From NCBI GenBank assembly GCA_963930655.1, contig OZ005608.1:10850001-10914000 (forward strand): a stretch of DNA of 64,000 nucleotides, given 5' to 3'. Origin of the DNA: Myrica gale (lineage: Eukaryota; Streptophyta; Magnoliopsida; Fagales; Myricaceae). The translations under genes were made by a program, and so were the position numbers. Of this stretch, positions 22,480 to 34,098 are shown piece after piece (position 1 is the stretch's first letter; each line of letters starts with the position of its first letter). The notes below the pieces were generated by a model. It made no database searches. It saw only the letters and a program-made list of their open reading frames with translations, and was not told the origin of the DNA.

Positions 22480-24150
22480 TCTAGTTGGACAAACATGAGA
22501 TATATGTCTAGATTTACCACAAAAATTTGACAAAGTAAATGACGAAAAATATTTTGTTATCATATAAGAATTAGATCTTGATCATTGAAAGAATCATATC
22601 CAATGCCACTTTTGTTGAAGCAACACTTTTGAGAACCAAGAAGAATGTCAAGATTTTTCTTTCCTTGAGTAAATCTTTCAAGATCATTAGTGAGTGAGTC
22701 AACTTTCATTTTCTAAGCGTCATTTTCAGCAATTAAAACACTTGACTTATTTTATAAAGATTTCAATTTTTTTTTTGTAATCCTTGCAGTTGGACAAACA
22801 TGAGATATATGTCTAGATTTACCACAAATGTTGCACAAAGCAAATGATGAAGAAGATTTTGTTATCATATAAGAATAAGATTTTGATCATTGAAATAATT
22901 ATATCCAATGCCAATTTTGTTGAAGCAACACTTTTGAGAACCAAGAAGAATGTGAAGGTTTTTTTTCCCTTCAGCAAATCTTGCAAGATCATTAGTGAGT
23001 GAGTCAATTTTCATTTTCAAAGTGTCATTTTCAGCAATTAAAACACTTGACTCATTTTACAATGATTTCTCATTTTCTTTTATAATCCATACAAGATCTT
23101 CTGCAAGAGATATAACTTGACTCTTCAAAGTATCGTTCTCTTTTGTAATACTTTCAAAATCCTTTTTAAAATAACAATATTTTGAAAATATTATTTTTAT
23201 TTCAAGAAAAGCATTAGCCATCAAGCAAAGTTTTGCAACTTCCTTTTCATCACTTTCGCTCTCGCTTTCATTGGAATCTCCCCATGCCGCCATAAAAGCT
23301 TTCTTCTTGTAAGGTCAATGCTAGGACATTTGGACTTGATATGTCCCAAATGTTGGCAGCCAAAGCAAATGGTCTTATTCTTTTTGCCGCTATCTCCCTT
23401 GAAGTTGGACTTCCTTGGATATCTCTTGTCACATTGTTTCTTATGAAAGAATTTCTTGAACTTATTTGTGAACAAGGTCATTTCCTCATCATCCTTTGAT
23501 TTATTCATCACTGCTAGAGTATGAAGCTTTCAATGCAATGTCCCTTTTGCCTTTTACTTCATCTTCATCTCCTCTCGCTTGGTTCATCTCGTGTGTCAAG
23601 AGAGATCCCATAAGCTCATCCATAAATGGCGTAGTCAAATATTTGGCTTCTTAAATAGTGGTGAGTTTTAGTTCCCAAGATTTATAAAGACACCTGAGAA
23701 TCTTTCTCACCATTTCAACGTTAGAATATTTCTTGCTAATAGATTTAAGCCCATTTATAATGCCAGTAAAATGAGCTAACGTAGAAGCAATGGATGCATC
23801 AGATTTCATTTTAAATAGCTAATAATTATGCACTAGCATGCTGATCTTACTTTCTTTCTCTTGATTCGTACCTTCATGAAAACCTAACAATTTATCTCAT
23901 ATTTGCTTAGCAGTGTAACAACCAGAAACACGGTTAAATTCGTTAGCATCAAGAGCACAATATCAGACATTCATACATTTATAATTTAAAGACATGAGTT
24001 TGAGATCAGCATCATTTAACCCCTTCACATCCTTCAACTTACCCTCTGCATGGTTAGGAAATCAAGGACCACGAGAGATAACTCTCCACAGTTCATAGTC
24101 CACAGCTTGAATATAAATCCTCATCCTTGCTTTCCAGTAGTTGTAGCAAG
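22480..24150 (-). pseudogene. SIRE-like gag with duplicated zinc-knuckle segment
   Basis: The N-terminal half (24150-23520) reads as broken gag: SRGP-FPNHAEGKLKDVKGL, DKLLGFHEGTNQEKESKISM and MDELMGSLLTHEMNQARGD. 23511-23320 has a Lys-rich stretch and an intact zinc knuckle CFGCQHLGHIKSKC. Next come SESESDEKEVAKLCLMANAF and a long coiled-coil-like stretch (DTLKSQVISLAEDLVWIIKE). The second knuckle-like motif, ending in SRHISHVCPT, occurs twice because of a 305-bp tandem duplication. Dead copy. Confidence 0.82.
22484..23085. repeat. 305-bp tandem duplication inside SIRE-like gag
   Basis: GTTGGACAAACATGAGATAT begins at 22484 and again at 22789. The two units run in parallel through GTTGAAGCAACACTTTTGAG and GATCATTAGTGAGTGAGTCA with scattered differences. 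Period 305 bp, two copies. Confidence 0.92.
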
Positions 24151-24170
24151 TTCCATTAATAAAATATCAA

Positions 24171-24885
24171 ACTCTTTCAGTTAAAACTCAGATATGAAAA
24201 ATGCTTCAAGTAATAATAATCGAAGAGCAATAAATAATAGCAACAATATAAGAGAGATAAGGAGAAAAGATATCCTATGTGTGGACATCATCTTGGTTGC
24301 AGAAGATTTTCAGTGCTTTAATGATGTGCAATCCTTTCCATTACAACAAGAAAACTCTTACAATACAATTATATACTCTTGTATGAATTGTGGATCAACA
24401 ACCATATATTCGAAAAATACTCTAACGCTATTTTCTCATTTGTTAACATTAAAATCGAATTAGATTGCTCAAGGAGCCACCTTAGGCTAATAGATGTTGT
24501 TAATAAGGTAAAAGACTTAAACGTTATTTACAAAGTTGTATTAAGAATCGTATCGAGGTAGTTTGCATTCAATTTGTAAATATTTTTAAACATTTGATTA
24601 AAACTGATTGGTAACATAAAGAGAATAATTAAACTTAGAAAACAAAAAAAATAATAGAGAGACATAAGCTTTCCTTTATTAACACGGTTTGGTAAAAGAT
24701 GTCCTTCATTTGGATTACAAAATAATAGGCCTGTAAGATACAAAAATGTGAGCTTCCTAAGGCTCACTTAGCCTATACAATCGTGTTTCAAAGGATTAAA
24801 ATACAATTTTTTGAAACACCGCCATCAAAAGGAAAGAAAAAGAAATAACAGAAAAACTACAAGACAACCCCAAGCACTACTCCTC
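24171..24885. other. unassigned AT-rich region right of the SIRE-like gag
   Basis: No gene is seen. By position it should hold the leader and 5' LTR of the SIRE-like element, but I find no primer binding site complement or clean TG...CA boundary. The ORFs here are Asn/Ser-rich or hydrophobic and not credible. Confidence 0.4.
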
Positions 24886-26340
24886 ATCCTCAGTATCTAG
24901 AGTGAGTTCAATTACATCGTCATCCGGCGTACTTTGATTGCCCTCCACTGACGGAGCCAGGGGAGAGGGATAGGAAACGATAGGCTCGTGCTCCATTTTT
25001 ACCTCAAAATTATCCGTGATCCAAACTCAAATCTTCAAAAAAACTACACATGAATCCACGTAAATCTACTTGGGCTCATATAGTTTCATCGCCTGTATTA
25101 ACAATTAATAGATAACCAAGAATAAAAGTAAAAGGGTTAGTCATACGGACTCAGTAAGGTCGTGGCGGGGGCATGCTATGCATACATATACATTTACTAA
25201 GTTTCAAAACAATAAACATAAAGGCTATAAAATATTACAATAATTGCATGGTAATAAATAAAAAGATCGTGTATGCACTTTGCTCATCATAGAGTTTCTG
25301 AGGTATTTTCGATGACTGCTCTATTCACCCCCAGAGTCAGGTTGTGCATCCCTCCTCTCCTTGTGGGACTTGTCCCGTGCCATCTGCACCAGGAATTTTG
25401 TTGACGTAAAAACGCCCCGTAGGGTGCCCACCCACTCTCTATAGTGGGGGGTTGCACTCTCCCAAGTGCCCAGTACCGTCGCCCTTACTTCGAGAATCAC
25501 ATCGTACGTTCAAGTATTTTATGTATTGTTTTCCCTCTCTTAACATGAATGTAGATGATGCTCAAATATGCAAATTGTGGAATTCAAACATTCATTGGAA
25601 TAAAACTTATGCAAATTGTGGAATTCAAACATTCATTGGAATAAAACTTCAAAGAAATCAATCAACATAAATCTTAAATACTTAGGAAAAATTTCAATAC
25701 TCAAATGATTTCAATAATCTCATGTTATGCTTAGAGTTCTTAATAATTCATACTAAACATTTCATATATTCATTATATGCAAGTTACCGAAGTTTCCAAG
25801 CCTATATCAATTTCTCAATAGTTGTAATTAATATCCCTTTTTCTTTTTATAAGAATTCTTTTATTCAATAATCATGGAAGAAATTAATATTTATTAAAAC
25901 TTCATTTAAGAGTACGGGTTTGAGCCTCTTGGGCCCTATTGGACCCTATTGGGTCTGTTCGTAAAGTTGTAAGGCCCACTGAGTTCATTTGGGGGTATTG
26001 GGCCTCAAGTCCATTTTGGACTCTTAACGAGCTTTGTGATTTGAGCCCCTAAAACATTTCGGATTGAGACCAAATCTTGGCTCTTTCATCCATTTTTCAT
26101 GATCTACACAAACATAAATTCTGCATATGGATAGTATTGCCGCAACATTTACATAGAAATGTTGAATCTGTGCCTAGAGACCTCCAGAGAGATTTTTGAC
26201 CTTTCATTATATCATTTTTTGCTGAAATTTTTACAGAGAGATCCTGGATATTTATACAACATATCAAGAAATTTTCGTACAAAACTTAAAAGGAAATCTT
26301 GGGGTCGTTTTGGACAGTGATCATTTTTGAGGTAAAAACC
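24886..26340 (-). mobile_element. Ty3/gypsy-type LTR remnant (minus orientation)
   Basis: The minus strand carries features shared with the LTRs at 29158, 45300, 45631 and 58960. These are a CTTACTGAGTC phrase (rc of 25150-25160), an upstream CATGCCCCC run, an AGGGTTGTGC-like box region at 25330-25450, and a short acidic ORF ending LTLDTEDEE (stop at 24886-24888). The plus-strand counterpart is the LTR at 29158-31900. Neither terminus is identifiable, so the boundaries are approximate. Confidence 0.5.
25568..25650. repeat. 41-bp tandem duplication
   Basis: ATGCAAATTGTGGAATTCAA followed by ACATTCATTGGAATAAAACTT occurs at 25568 and again at 25609 without change. Confidence 0.95.
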
Positions 26341-26780
26341 TAACAAAAGTTCTTACATGTTATGAATCTTGCACTTAAATTATTTCTACGAATGATTTAC
26401 CAATCATGCTCATGTTAATGAAATCACAATACACATAATGCATGAGATCAAAAAGGAAAATGAAATCAAATAATAATCATGTAAACAAGTCACACATAAA
26501 CATCCATTTCATGTCATTTTCAAGATTGTAAGTATAAAATTCATCCTTGAGCTCTTGGGGTCCCTTCCATGACCTTGTCTTGGCATCTTCTCGTAAAAAA
26601 TTCATCCTTTCCATTCGGCCATCACCAAGGTTTCCATATTGCATCATTTTACACATAGTTCATCATACATGCATCAAATTTCATAAAATACACATGCAAT
26701 ATAATCTAGCAACACAAATGGCCAAGCCGTTGCCTCCCATGCTCCAAAATCCATATTTTAACCACAAATGACTATAGCAA
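26341..26780. other. no gene seen
   Basis: AT-rich sequence with CAT-rich stretches, without recognisable coding or element ends. It may be the upstream part of the LTR remnant to its left. Confidence 0.4.
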
Positions 26781-27837
26781 TGTGGGATATTTAAATCATA
26801 GGCTTATCTATAAAGCCTCTCTATAATCTCATTCTTACATCAGTGAGTATCCAAATCCGCTCAGTTGGGCCTTCCCACAGTGGCCGTAAGTCTATGGACC
26901 AAACCACTTAAATTCTATGTCTCACTTATCTATTTTCTCTGTCTCTTTTAGTCTAAATTATTCTCTCTTTTAGTTTAATTTTAACGTGGTATCGGAGCCA
27001 TTTTGATCATGTGGCCCAGTTTGGCTCAGGCTTGCCAGCATCTTGTTGCCTCAGCTTGGCCTAGTTTAGGCCCAGTTCTGCTTATTTTAGGCCTAGTCCC
27101 TTTCTTTATCTTTTCTTAAGCCTTCTGGCGCCTGTCTGAAATCATTCCGGTAAAGTTCTAGTATCTTCTCTCGGGCCTTCTGGTGCTCCATCCGACACCA
27201 CTCTGGTGAACTTCCAGCACTCCGTCCGGCATCACTTCGGCAACCTTCCAGCATCACTCCCACAACTTTCTAGCGCTCCTTCCGGCATCACTCCGGTAAC
27301 CTTTCGGTGTCTCTTATTGGGCTTTTAGACTCCCCGTCCAACATCTTTTTCGGTGATCTCCCTCTTCTAACTCCTTTCTCCAGTCATCTTTTGGCGTTCG
27401 TAAGCCCTTAGATTCTGGCGATCCTTTCCGGTCAGATTCCAACGATTATTTTCTGCCAGATTCCGACAATCCTTTCTAGCCAGCAACTACTTTATGTTCT
27501 TCTCTTGTCATATTTAAACAACACTCTACGTCCATCTTTCGGCCACTTTCTGGCAGTCTTCCAACATATTTTTTTTCTTATGGAGAATCTTTTGTTTTAA
27601 GTTTAAACTCAACATGTGTCCACCTTTTAAATAAAGCAATATGAGATATTGTAATCAAAGTCTTATAAATAAAGTCTCTCTGTTATAATCTTATCCTTAC
27701 ATCAGTGAGTACAAAAATCTTTCCAATTGGGCCTTCACACAATATATGTAAGTCTACGGACCGAACCTCGTGCCTCACTTATCTTTTTTCTTTGTCTCTT
27801 TGTCTATATTATTCTCTCTTTTCTTTTTATTTTATCA
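26781..27837 (+). mobile_element. TRIM (terminal-repeat retrotransposon in miniature)
   Basis: Two direct repeats of about 200 bp (26781-26986 and about 27640-27837) share TTACATCAGTGAGTA, TTGGGCCTTC, GTAAGTCTA-GGACC and CTCACTTATCT. The first is followed at once by TGGTATCGGAGCCA, a tRNA-Met primer binding site. The 650-base interior encodes nothing; it is an imperfect minisatellite of phrases such as TCCGGCATCACT and CCTTCCAGC. Small LTRs, a PBS and no coding define a TRIM. The two LTRs differ at many sites, so it is old. Confidence 0.8.
26987..27000 (+). promoter_or_regulatory. TRIM primer binding site
   Basis: TGGTATCGGAGCCA, directly after the left terminal repeat. It is one base different from the copia PBS consensus TGGTATCAGAGC. 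Confidence 0.8.
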
Positions 27838-27961
27838 ACTCTGATCCTCTTCCACATCCACAGAATGCGTTAGAGAACGAGAATGCCTAGCGAAAAAGAC
27901 TCCTCAGGAAAAGATGGCTCGTAATGCCAAGTGTGGCGAAAGCTACAAAATCGATCCTTGA
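27838..27961 (+). pseudogene. small secreted peptide family, copy 2 (C-terminal fragment)
   Basis: From 27866 the frame reads CVRERECLAKKTPQEKMARN then AKCGESYKIDP and stops at TGA 27959-27961. It matches the C terminus of the gene at 38259-38552 (CMREREFLKKRTFVEKIAC). The proline-rich stretch upstream is shortened, and the signal-peptide part is missing because homology stops at the TRIM. This copy keeps the second Cys of the C-x5-C motif that the 38-kb copy has changed to Phe. The 3' flank to 28323 also matches the 38-kb gene. Confidence 0.75.
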
Positions 27962-28323
27962 CATTTATAATGTTCCGCACAAGTAATGGGTAAAATTATT
28001 AATATTGTTATTATTGTCATTATTATTATGTTCCTTTTACACAAGCTGCTTCTAACTTGTACCAATCATATATGCACGTATGTTGGTATAAACTTAAAAG
28101 CTTTGGGCAAAGACATGCTGCAACTACAACTAGAAGAAATATTAGTACTATATTTACCTTTACTTGTACTTATTTTTTTCCTTCTCTCTACATTTGCTTG
28201 TACTTGCATTGCTTAAATAAAACCGAGAAGGTTCGTTAATTGTACTAAATTCTCAACATGCAATAATAACAGAACGTCCCCGACAAGAAAGACTGTTATT
28301 TGGATCTTCTTGTTTTGTTTCCA
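27962..28323 (+). repeat. duplicated 3' flank of the small peptide gene
   Basis: Homologous to 38553-38975. Shared phrases include CTGCTTCTAACTTGTACCA, GAAGAAATATTA, AATAAAA-CGAGAAGGTTC, TTCTCAACATGCAATAAT and TATTTGGATCTTCTT. The similarity ends exactly where CACTACAAC begins at 28324, so an insertion or breakpoint lies there. Confidence 0.85.
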
Positions 28324-29156
28324 CACTACAACAAAATTTGGTTTTTGGGACCCATTTTTCCATCCCAAAAAACTAATGAGATTGGTACAGATGGACAAGA
28401 AACAAAAAAGAGACAAATTCGAATGAGGAAAGTCAGAAGTTAAATAAGGAACAATTGGAGACAAAATCATGACAGAAGCTGATTGCGTCAATTACAGAGG
28501 CTGATTGCGTCAATTACAGTTTGATAGAATTCGTGTATAAGTTGGCCTCTGTCACAATATAGTTGTGTGTTTCCTTTTATAACTTATTTCCATGTATATG
28601 GCTGTACAACTTTATTATATATTCATATGGCTTTCTAGCTCTCACGTTAAGGAGAGTTATTCAAAAATCCCCTTCATCTCAATTGTTTTTAAAAACCTGA
28701 ATTTTTTTCCCTAAAAAGTTTATGGGAAGGAATTCGTTCGTCGCCCTAATTGTCCCAACAAACCCATTACAAAAAAAAGGACGAAAATGATGTTCCGTCC
28801 CAAAATCAAATTATCACTGGAACCCTTTCGAACGGACAATTGAGGATTATGTTCGAACGTCTTTCGACGAAAAATATAAATTCGTTTGATAAAGAATATT
28901 AACGTTCGAACCATAATAAAAATTATACTTTCAATATTTTGAATACCATTCCAACGCTTAAAATGGAACGCCAGTAACCATTCTTAATGAGTTACAATAG
29001 TTCATGCGATAAATGTCCGACCATTTTTTTGACATTCCAACGGATATCGTTAAATCCGTTTGATATCCCGATTGGGGAATAAAAAAGTCGATGTTCGAAC
29101 ATATTATGAAAGGAAACGTGAAAGTTCGAATACGGTTCGAACGTGTAGGGGAGACA
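28324..29156 (+). mobile_element. CACTA-like terminal region, truncated
   Basis: Begins CACTACAACAAAATTTGG at 28324 and contains scattered GTTCGAACG/TTCGAAC motifs between 28790 and 29140, like the subterminal repeats of the family II CACTA copies at 36.7-37.2 and 41.1-41.7 kb. No transposase coding and no right terminus. The LTR at 29158 appears to cut it off. A short duplicated phrase GCTGATTGCGTCAATTACAG lies at 28468-28520. Confidence 0.6.
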
Positions 29157-29157
29157 C

Positions 29158-31900
29158 TATAACACCCCGACCTTTTAAACTTCATTAATTAACTTAACTT
29201 GGGTAATTAAAATATAAAATAATACTTATTTATTAATTTCAGATTAATTGCTTTTATTCGTTTAAAAATATAGAAAAATCCATAAAAATTGTTAATAATC
29301 GCCAAAAATTACTAGAAAATTTCCACTTTCCTTTTATTTCAAATTATTCAACTTAATAATATATTTTACTACTCTAGTATTTTAGAAATTTATAATCAGA
29401 GATTTTTTGCTTTAAAAAATTAAGAAAAACTATTATTTCATTGTTTTTGCCAAAAATTTTACTCCTATGTTTTTCCACAATTTTTGCCTAGGATTATATT
29501 ATTTTCTTAGTTACTAAGCCAATAGAATATTTTCTAGCCTAGCCGTGTATAAAAGCCAATTGGGACTCCATCATGCCCATACTCGGCCTAACGCACTCCT
29601 CAAGCCCAAGCCACCTCATCTTGCCCCCTAGAAACTGGCCAGCCCATGGTTTTGCAAACATATAATGATTGCTAATGGTTACTCATCATTACAACATGCA
29701 AAACCATGCAACACTTGGTGTTCACCAAGTTGTTGCTGCCCAAGGCTCCCAATCCCTACCTTAGCTTGCATAAATCACTTGAGCTAAGTGTAGACACTAT
29801 GATTGATAACCTAACTAACCCAAGGAGCCTAGAACCAACCTTAGTAGCTTAACCTTAGTTAAGAGTAGTATAAATATGGCAAGTGTGAGGGTTAGCCTCA
29901 AACCTTCATTCGACAATACCATAAATATAGAGATAGTTAGAAAGAGCTAGGGAGTTATAGAGAAAGAGAGGAGGAGAGGAGCAAGCCATGCTCCCTAGAG
30001 AAGAGAGAAGAAGAAATCTTTTGAAGAAGAGGTGGAGGAAGGTTGAATTATCTTGTGCTTTATTCTTCTAAGTTGTTATTTTGATCCCTATACTAACAGT
30101 AATCTTCTTCTAGGTTTTTGATCCTCAAGAGGTCACCAAAGAGCCAAAAAGTCCAAGAGGTAAGGGGTAGATTCAAGTTGGTGTTGAATGTTGGAATATT
30201 AATGTGATTAGGTTAGGAAATGTTTAAGAACATGCTAGGATTAGATCTGTGATCTTTGGTTATACTGTACATGTTCTTAGAATGGAGGTTTGGTTGATTA
30301 GAAGATAAGAAATGTAAATTTGTTGTAGAAATGAAGGTAGTTGTTGCTCAACCTTGATTTTAGACATGTTAGGATAATTTTATGTGATCTAATGGAAATA
30401 TGTGATTATTGTGCTTGCTGGATGATTAAAAGGATGTTAGCAGACCTGAGGATAGTGTGCATCTAAGAATTAATGTGTAAAAATGTAGAATTAAGAAAAT
30501 AGGCAACACATATGCTAGTTTTGCTATTAGGTGGTTATCGCATGGGTCAAACGAAAAATTTTTGACAAAAATTTCGAGGACTAGAACGGGACAGAGTAAG
30601 TAATGTATGGTCAAAATTTCAGATCAATCGGAGTTAAGGTGAGTGAGTTATTAGCATTTGAAAATTACGACAGAAATGAAGTTTTTTTTAGCAAAATGGG
30701 TCATTTCATGTGAAAAAGAGTTGGGCTTTGTTTCTAATGTTTGGGTTGATCTGAATGGGCCCTGGAACTCCTCAAACTTGATAAGATATGGGCTTGCAAG
30801 TAGAGCCCAAGCTTATGTCCTTGTTGGACATGAAAAGGTCTAAAAAAACCTATAAGTTGTTGGACTTGCCTTTTTTTTTTTATAAATTTGAATTTCACAA
30901 CAAGAATCCATAATTAGTTTGCTGATTTAAAAAATTCTAAGTTAGTAGCCTTGATTTGGTATATTTGCTCTTAAATAAAAAATCTCTTACAAATCATGAA
31001 TATGTGATTAAGAGAATAATTGCCATGTGAATGAAATTAGTGCATGATATACATGTGATTAGTGAATGAGATTAGTGCATAATAGACATGTGATTAGTGA
31101 ACGGAAAAAAAAATGAGATTAGTAGCAATCATAGTTGTATATGAATGAAAAGCATGAAAACATATGCATTGGATGAGACATGTGCATCATTTCACGGATA
31201 CAAAGTGGAAAAGTAAGAAAGCATTGATATGGGTGATGGTATCGATCATCAGGGGAGTGCAACTATCACTACGAGGTAGTGGATGGCCCTCTGGGCAGAA
31301 GGCCTTTGCTCGATGTTCTGTTGTGACGATAGCACAAGATTGTCTCTGAGGATAATGATTTTGCATCTCATTATATCATAATGATTGATATTGTATCGCA
31401 TTATGTGATAATGATTTACTGTTATCTGTCTATCTTACTGCTTATCATCACATGCCCCCTTCCCACCTTACTAAGTCCTTAAGTCTCACCCCGCTTTTCT
31501 TTCCATATTGTATGTTTATTATTAAGAGAGAGAACGATGTTGTTCGAGCCATATATTTTCCATGAGCTCCCCACCCATATCCTGATCATCCATGTTCGAT
31601 TTTTGGTGTTGGAGGATCTTGAAGTGACCGTGAATCATCAATCTTACCTGGTCCCCAAGGACCCACCCCCGTATGTTAACACTGTCCTTCAGTACGTGAC
31701 AGATCCACTTGGACAGAGCATCCCAGACCTTAACTTGGTGGGCCTCACTCTGACTGACGATGAAGATTAATTTCTTTGCTTTTATTTAGCTTTTATGGTC
31801 TGTATGTATATAACTTCTGAACAACATGGTTATGTATTTTCTTAGGCTTAAGGTGAACTACTAGGGTACCAATTTTGTTAATTAGTAGCCTGATTTTGTA
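29158..31900 (+). mobile_element. Ty3/gypsy-type long LTR (plus orientation)
   Basis: Starts near TATAACACCCCGACC, a common start of plant gypsy LTRs. TATAAATA at 29869-29876 precedes a GAGA-rich leader (29930-30030), which suggests the promoter. Near the 3' part, CCTTACTAAGTCCTTAAG (about 31468) corresponds to the CTTACTGAGTC element of the other LTRs, and a short ORF ending LTLTDDED follows. No internal retrotransposon region, PBS or partner LTR is visible. The right boundary is uncertain. Confidence 0.5.
31537..31773 (+). CDS. short acidic-ended ORF in the gypsy-type LTR, function unknown
   Basis: A 77-codon frame in the 3' part of the LTR ends PDLNLVGLTLTDDED. The minus-strand LTR at 24886 has a shorter frame at the matching place ending VIELTLDTEDEE. 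The agreement of a PD...LTL...acidic ending in two copies is suggestive, but each frame is short and could be a passenger of LTR conservation. No known family. Confidence 0.25.
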
Positions 31901-32398
31901 AGGATCCTAGGATCCTCCCTAATCACTAACCCATCAAATAGGTTGATTTCTTTTTCAGTATTTTTACTTTTATCTATTGCAAAAATTATGTATCCGATGT
32001 TGTCAGATTTTCATTTTTATGATTTTTCTTCTTAAATGTTTTCATGCTTTTAAAATTGTTGCCTTGACTACCATTTTCACCTTAATATTTCCAAAGATGT
32101 GTACAAGTCTTCCGCTGTATTTTTTAGTAGTATATGGTTTAAAATTTACAAGGAAACTCCACAGTCTTGAGAACTTAGAAGAAGAACGTGTCTTAATCTC
32201 ACCATTTATATCACCTTTATTACTATAAAGAGAGCTTAGAAATTAATACAGGCATGAGTCATGACAAACAGGTATTTTGAACGCTAAAACTAACGTTGAA
32301 ATAGTTTTTTTAATGCTCTAGTGTGGTACAAAAGCTAGCCTAAGGTTCCAGAGGAAACCATACATTATCTGATGGATCTTTTGTTGGTAAGTAGTGTA
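31901..32398. other. no gene seen
   Basis: AT-rich sequence with no recognisable coding between the LTR and the MULE target site at 32399. Confidence 0.5.
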
Positions 32399-32921
32399 TT
32401 TATTTTTGAAAATATTATTTAAATAGTCCATGTGGTTTCACTTTGTGACGAATTGGTCCTTGTGGTTTTCACTTCAACAATTTAGTCTTTGTGGTCACCA
32501 AAACTATGCACGATGGTTCCTCCATCCACTCCTCCATTAATACATTAATGGAATACGCTGACGTGTACATTTTTAGACACATCGACGATACTGAACTGTC
32601 AATTTTCACACGTGGAATGCTGAGTCACCAAAATTTTAACACGCCACACTGAGTAGCTTTCCATTTGTTTCTTATATTTTAGGGAAATTGGCATTTTAGT
32701 CTCTAGGTTTATACCCCTTTGACAAAATAGTCCCTCAGTTTCAAAATTCAAATCTAAAACCCTTACATTTAATGTTTTTGACGTAGAAGTCCTTCCGTTA
32801 GGCTTCCTTCCACCAGCTTAAATGAAGGGCAATCCACCTAAGCTAGAGTCTACCTGGCAAGCTCACACTTCGTTTAAAATCCCACGTGTTTAAAATCCAT
32901 GGATTATTTTCTTCGCTCTGC

Positions 32922-33296
32922 TTTTCTTCTAAGAAGGAGCTTTATCTCCTTCTGTGCGACCGTCCGCTCCTTATAGACCGTGGCAAAAAGAGCTTTTCAT
33001 TAGAGAGAGAGTGGAAGAAAATGTTACATGCTATCTTCGAAGGACCTCGAGATTACCTGGAAATGGACTTCTTTACCCGAGTCCAGCTCTTCGGCGTGTG
33101 TTGGCTGGAAATCCGTGGCAAGATTAATACTCTGTCACCAGGCACACGGTATACAACTTGCCTTGTGTTCAAAGTAACTTATGCGTCGTATGGATTTGAA
33201 TACCAACCTGTTGAGGTCGCGGTTGGATTGGTTGGAGGGACGAGTCAGCGGACTGTGCTTTTGACAGTTGAATATGTTTCTTCTTACAATCTCTAG
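32922..33296 (+). pseudogene. captured F-box PP2-B-like (phloem protein 2 domain) fragment
   Basis: The frame reads FSSKKELYLLLCDRPLLIDR, then GKKSFSL, VCWLEIRGKINTLSPGTRYT, CLVFKVTYASYGFEYQPVEV and AVGLVGG. These are the start and core of the PP2 carbohydrate-binding domain of F-box PP2-B proteins. The middle of the domain (between KKM and FTRVQL) is shortened, and the F-box is absent. The first about 50 bases lie inside the left TIR and recur inverted at 34300-34350. The open frame may be transcribed from the MULE, but a working lectin domain is unlikely. Confidence 0.85.
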
Positions 33297-33334
33297 ACTC
33301 TAGTAGGCAATATCCGTCTTTCTCATTGTAAGCT

Positions 33335-34098
33335 TTGAAGCTGTTATTTAATGTTTGCATTATAATCTGGTTACACATGTTGAAGGGGAATGTTATTTTG
33401 CATTATGGGTCCGCTGGATATACATTTACCAAAAGTGCCCTCCTATGGATGAGAGTAGTGGATGCCCCCCTCTCTCTCTCTATCAGCACAATTTTGTTTC
33501 TCTTCTCCCCTGCTACCATTCATTCTCAAGCTACTTTTATATCTGCAGATTCTGTATATTTGTTGTCCAAAACCATGATAGTAGTCTGTGTATTAACTTG
33601 CTTACCTTCAAAATCAACTAAAATTGAAGATGTCTCTGTTCCCCATGAGAAAATATTGGGCTGCATCACATCTTGCATTCACGTGGCGTGTATATATGAC
33701 ATTCTTGGACAACAGAAGAATTTAATGCATGTCTTCATAAGCTCCCTGTTGCTCGGCACTCCATGGACATGTGTCTTCCTTGGCCTTTTCTCTTTCCCTT
33801 TAGTCAGTACCAAAACTGTAGTGCCTTTATTGACTAAACCATCTATGGCAGTCAAAACAACGACCTTTTCATCAATTAAGGAACTCTGCTAAAGACTCAA
33901 AAAGGGTTTGGATGACGCTCAGGAAACTTCTCTTCATTCCAACTTAACTTCTTTAGCTCGTGAGGTAATTGGAGACCGCTCATTTACAATATATTTGTGT
34001 ATGACTTATCTGACCACTTTTTCTATTCTTATCTTCAGTTGTTTCGCTTGTTGTCACCTGAGATAGTCTTATGCATAAGCACAGTAAAGATTGTCCAG
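33335..34098 (+). pseudogene. second captured segment with exon-like pieces, origin unknown
   Basis: After the PP2 fragment the sequence is unrelated to Mutator. A frame ending at a GT junction (RLKKGLDDAQETSLHSNLTS then LARE, exon end 33964) is followed by a pyrimidine-rich tract and CAG, then a 60-base exon-like block 34039-34098 (LFRLLSPEIVLCISTVKIVQ) ending CAG/GT. The splice-like borders suggest genomic capture of a second gene. A long open frame at 33335-33892 is hydrophobic and may be intron-derived. I cannot name the donor gene. Confidence 0.4.

Larger units (their letters stand above)
20160..24170 (-). mobile_element. SIRE/Maximus-like copia retrotransposon, truncated in RT
   Basis: On the minus strand the order is gag (24150-22480), protease region, integrase (22009-20861) and RT (20700-20180). 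The lineage call rests on gag text (WKARM-IYIQAVDYELWRVI, ESESESDEKEVAKLCLMA) and on a large gag with two zinc-knuckle-type motifs. RT stops just past the catalytic YVDDIIFG at about 20200, so the 3' end and 3' LTR are missing. No convincing PBS or 5' LTR could be placed to the right. Many stops and frameshifts are present. Confidence 0.85.

Noticed and set aside
33335..33892. 185-codon ORF as a membrane protein gene
   Set aside because: It lies inside the Pack-MULE, has mixed hydrophobic text without a family match, and part of it is probably captured intron.
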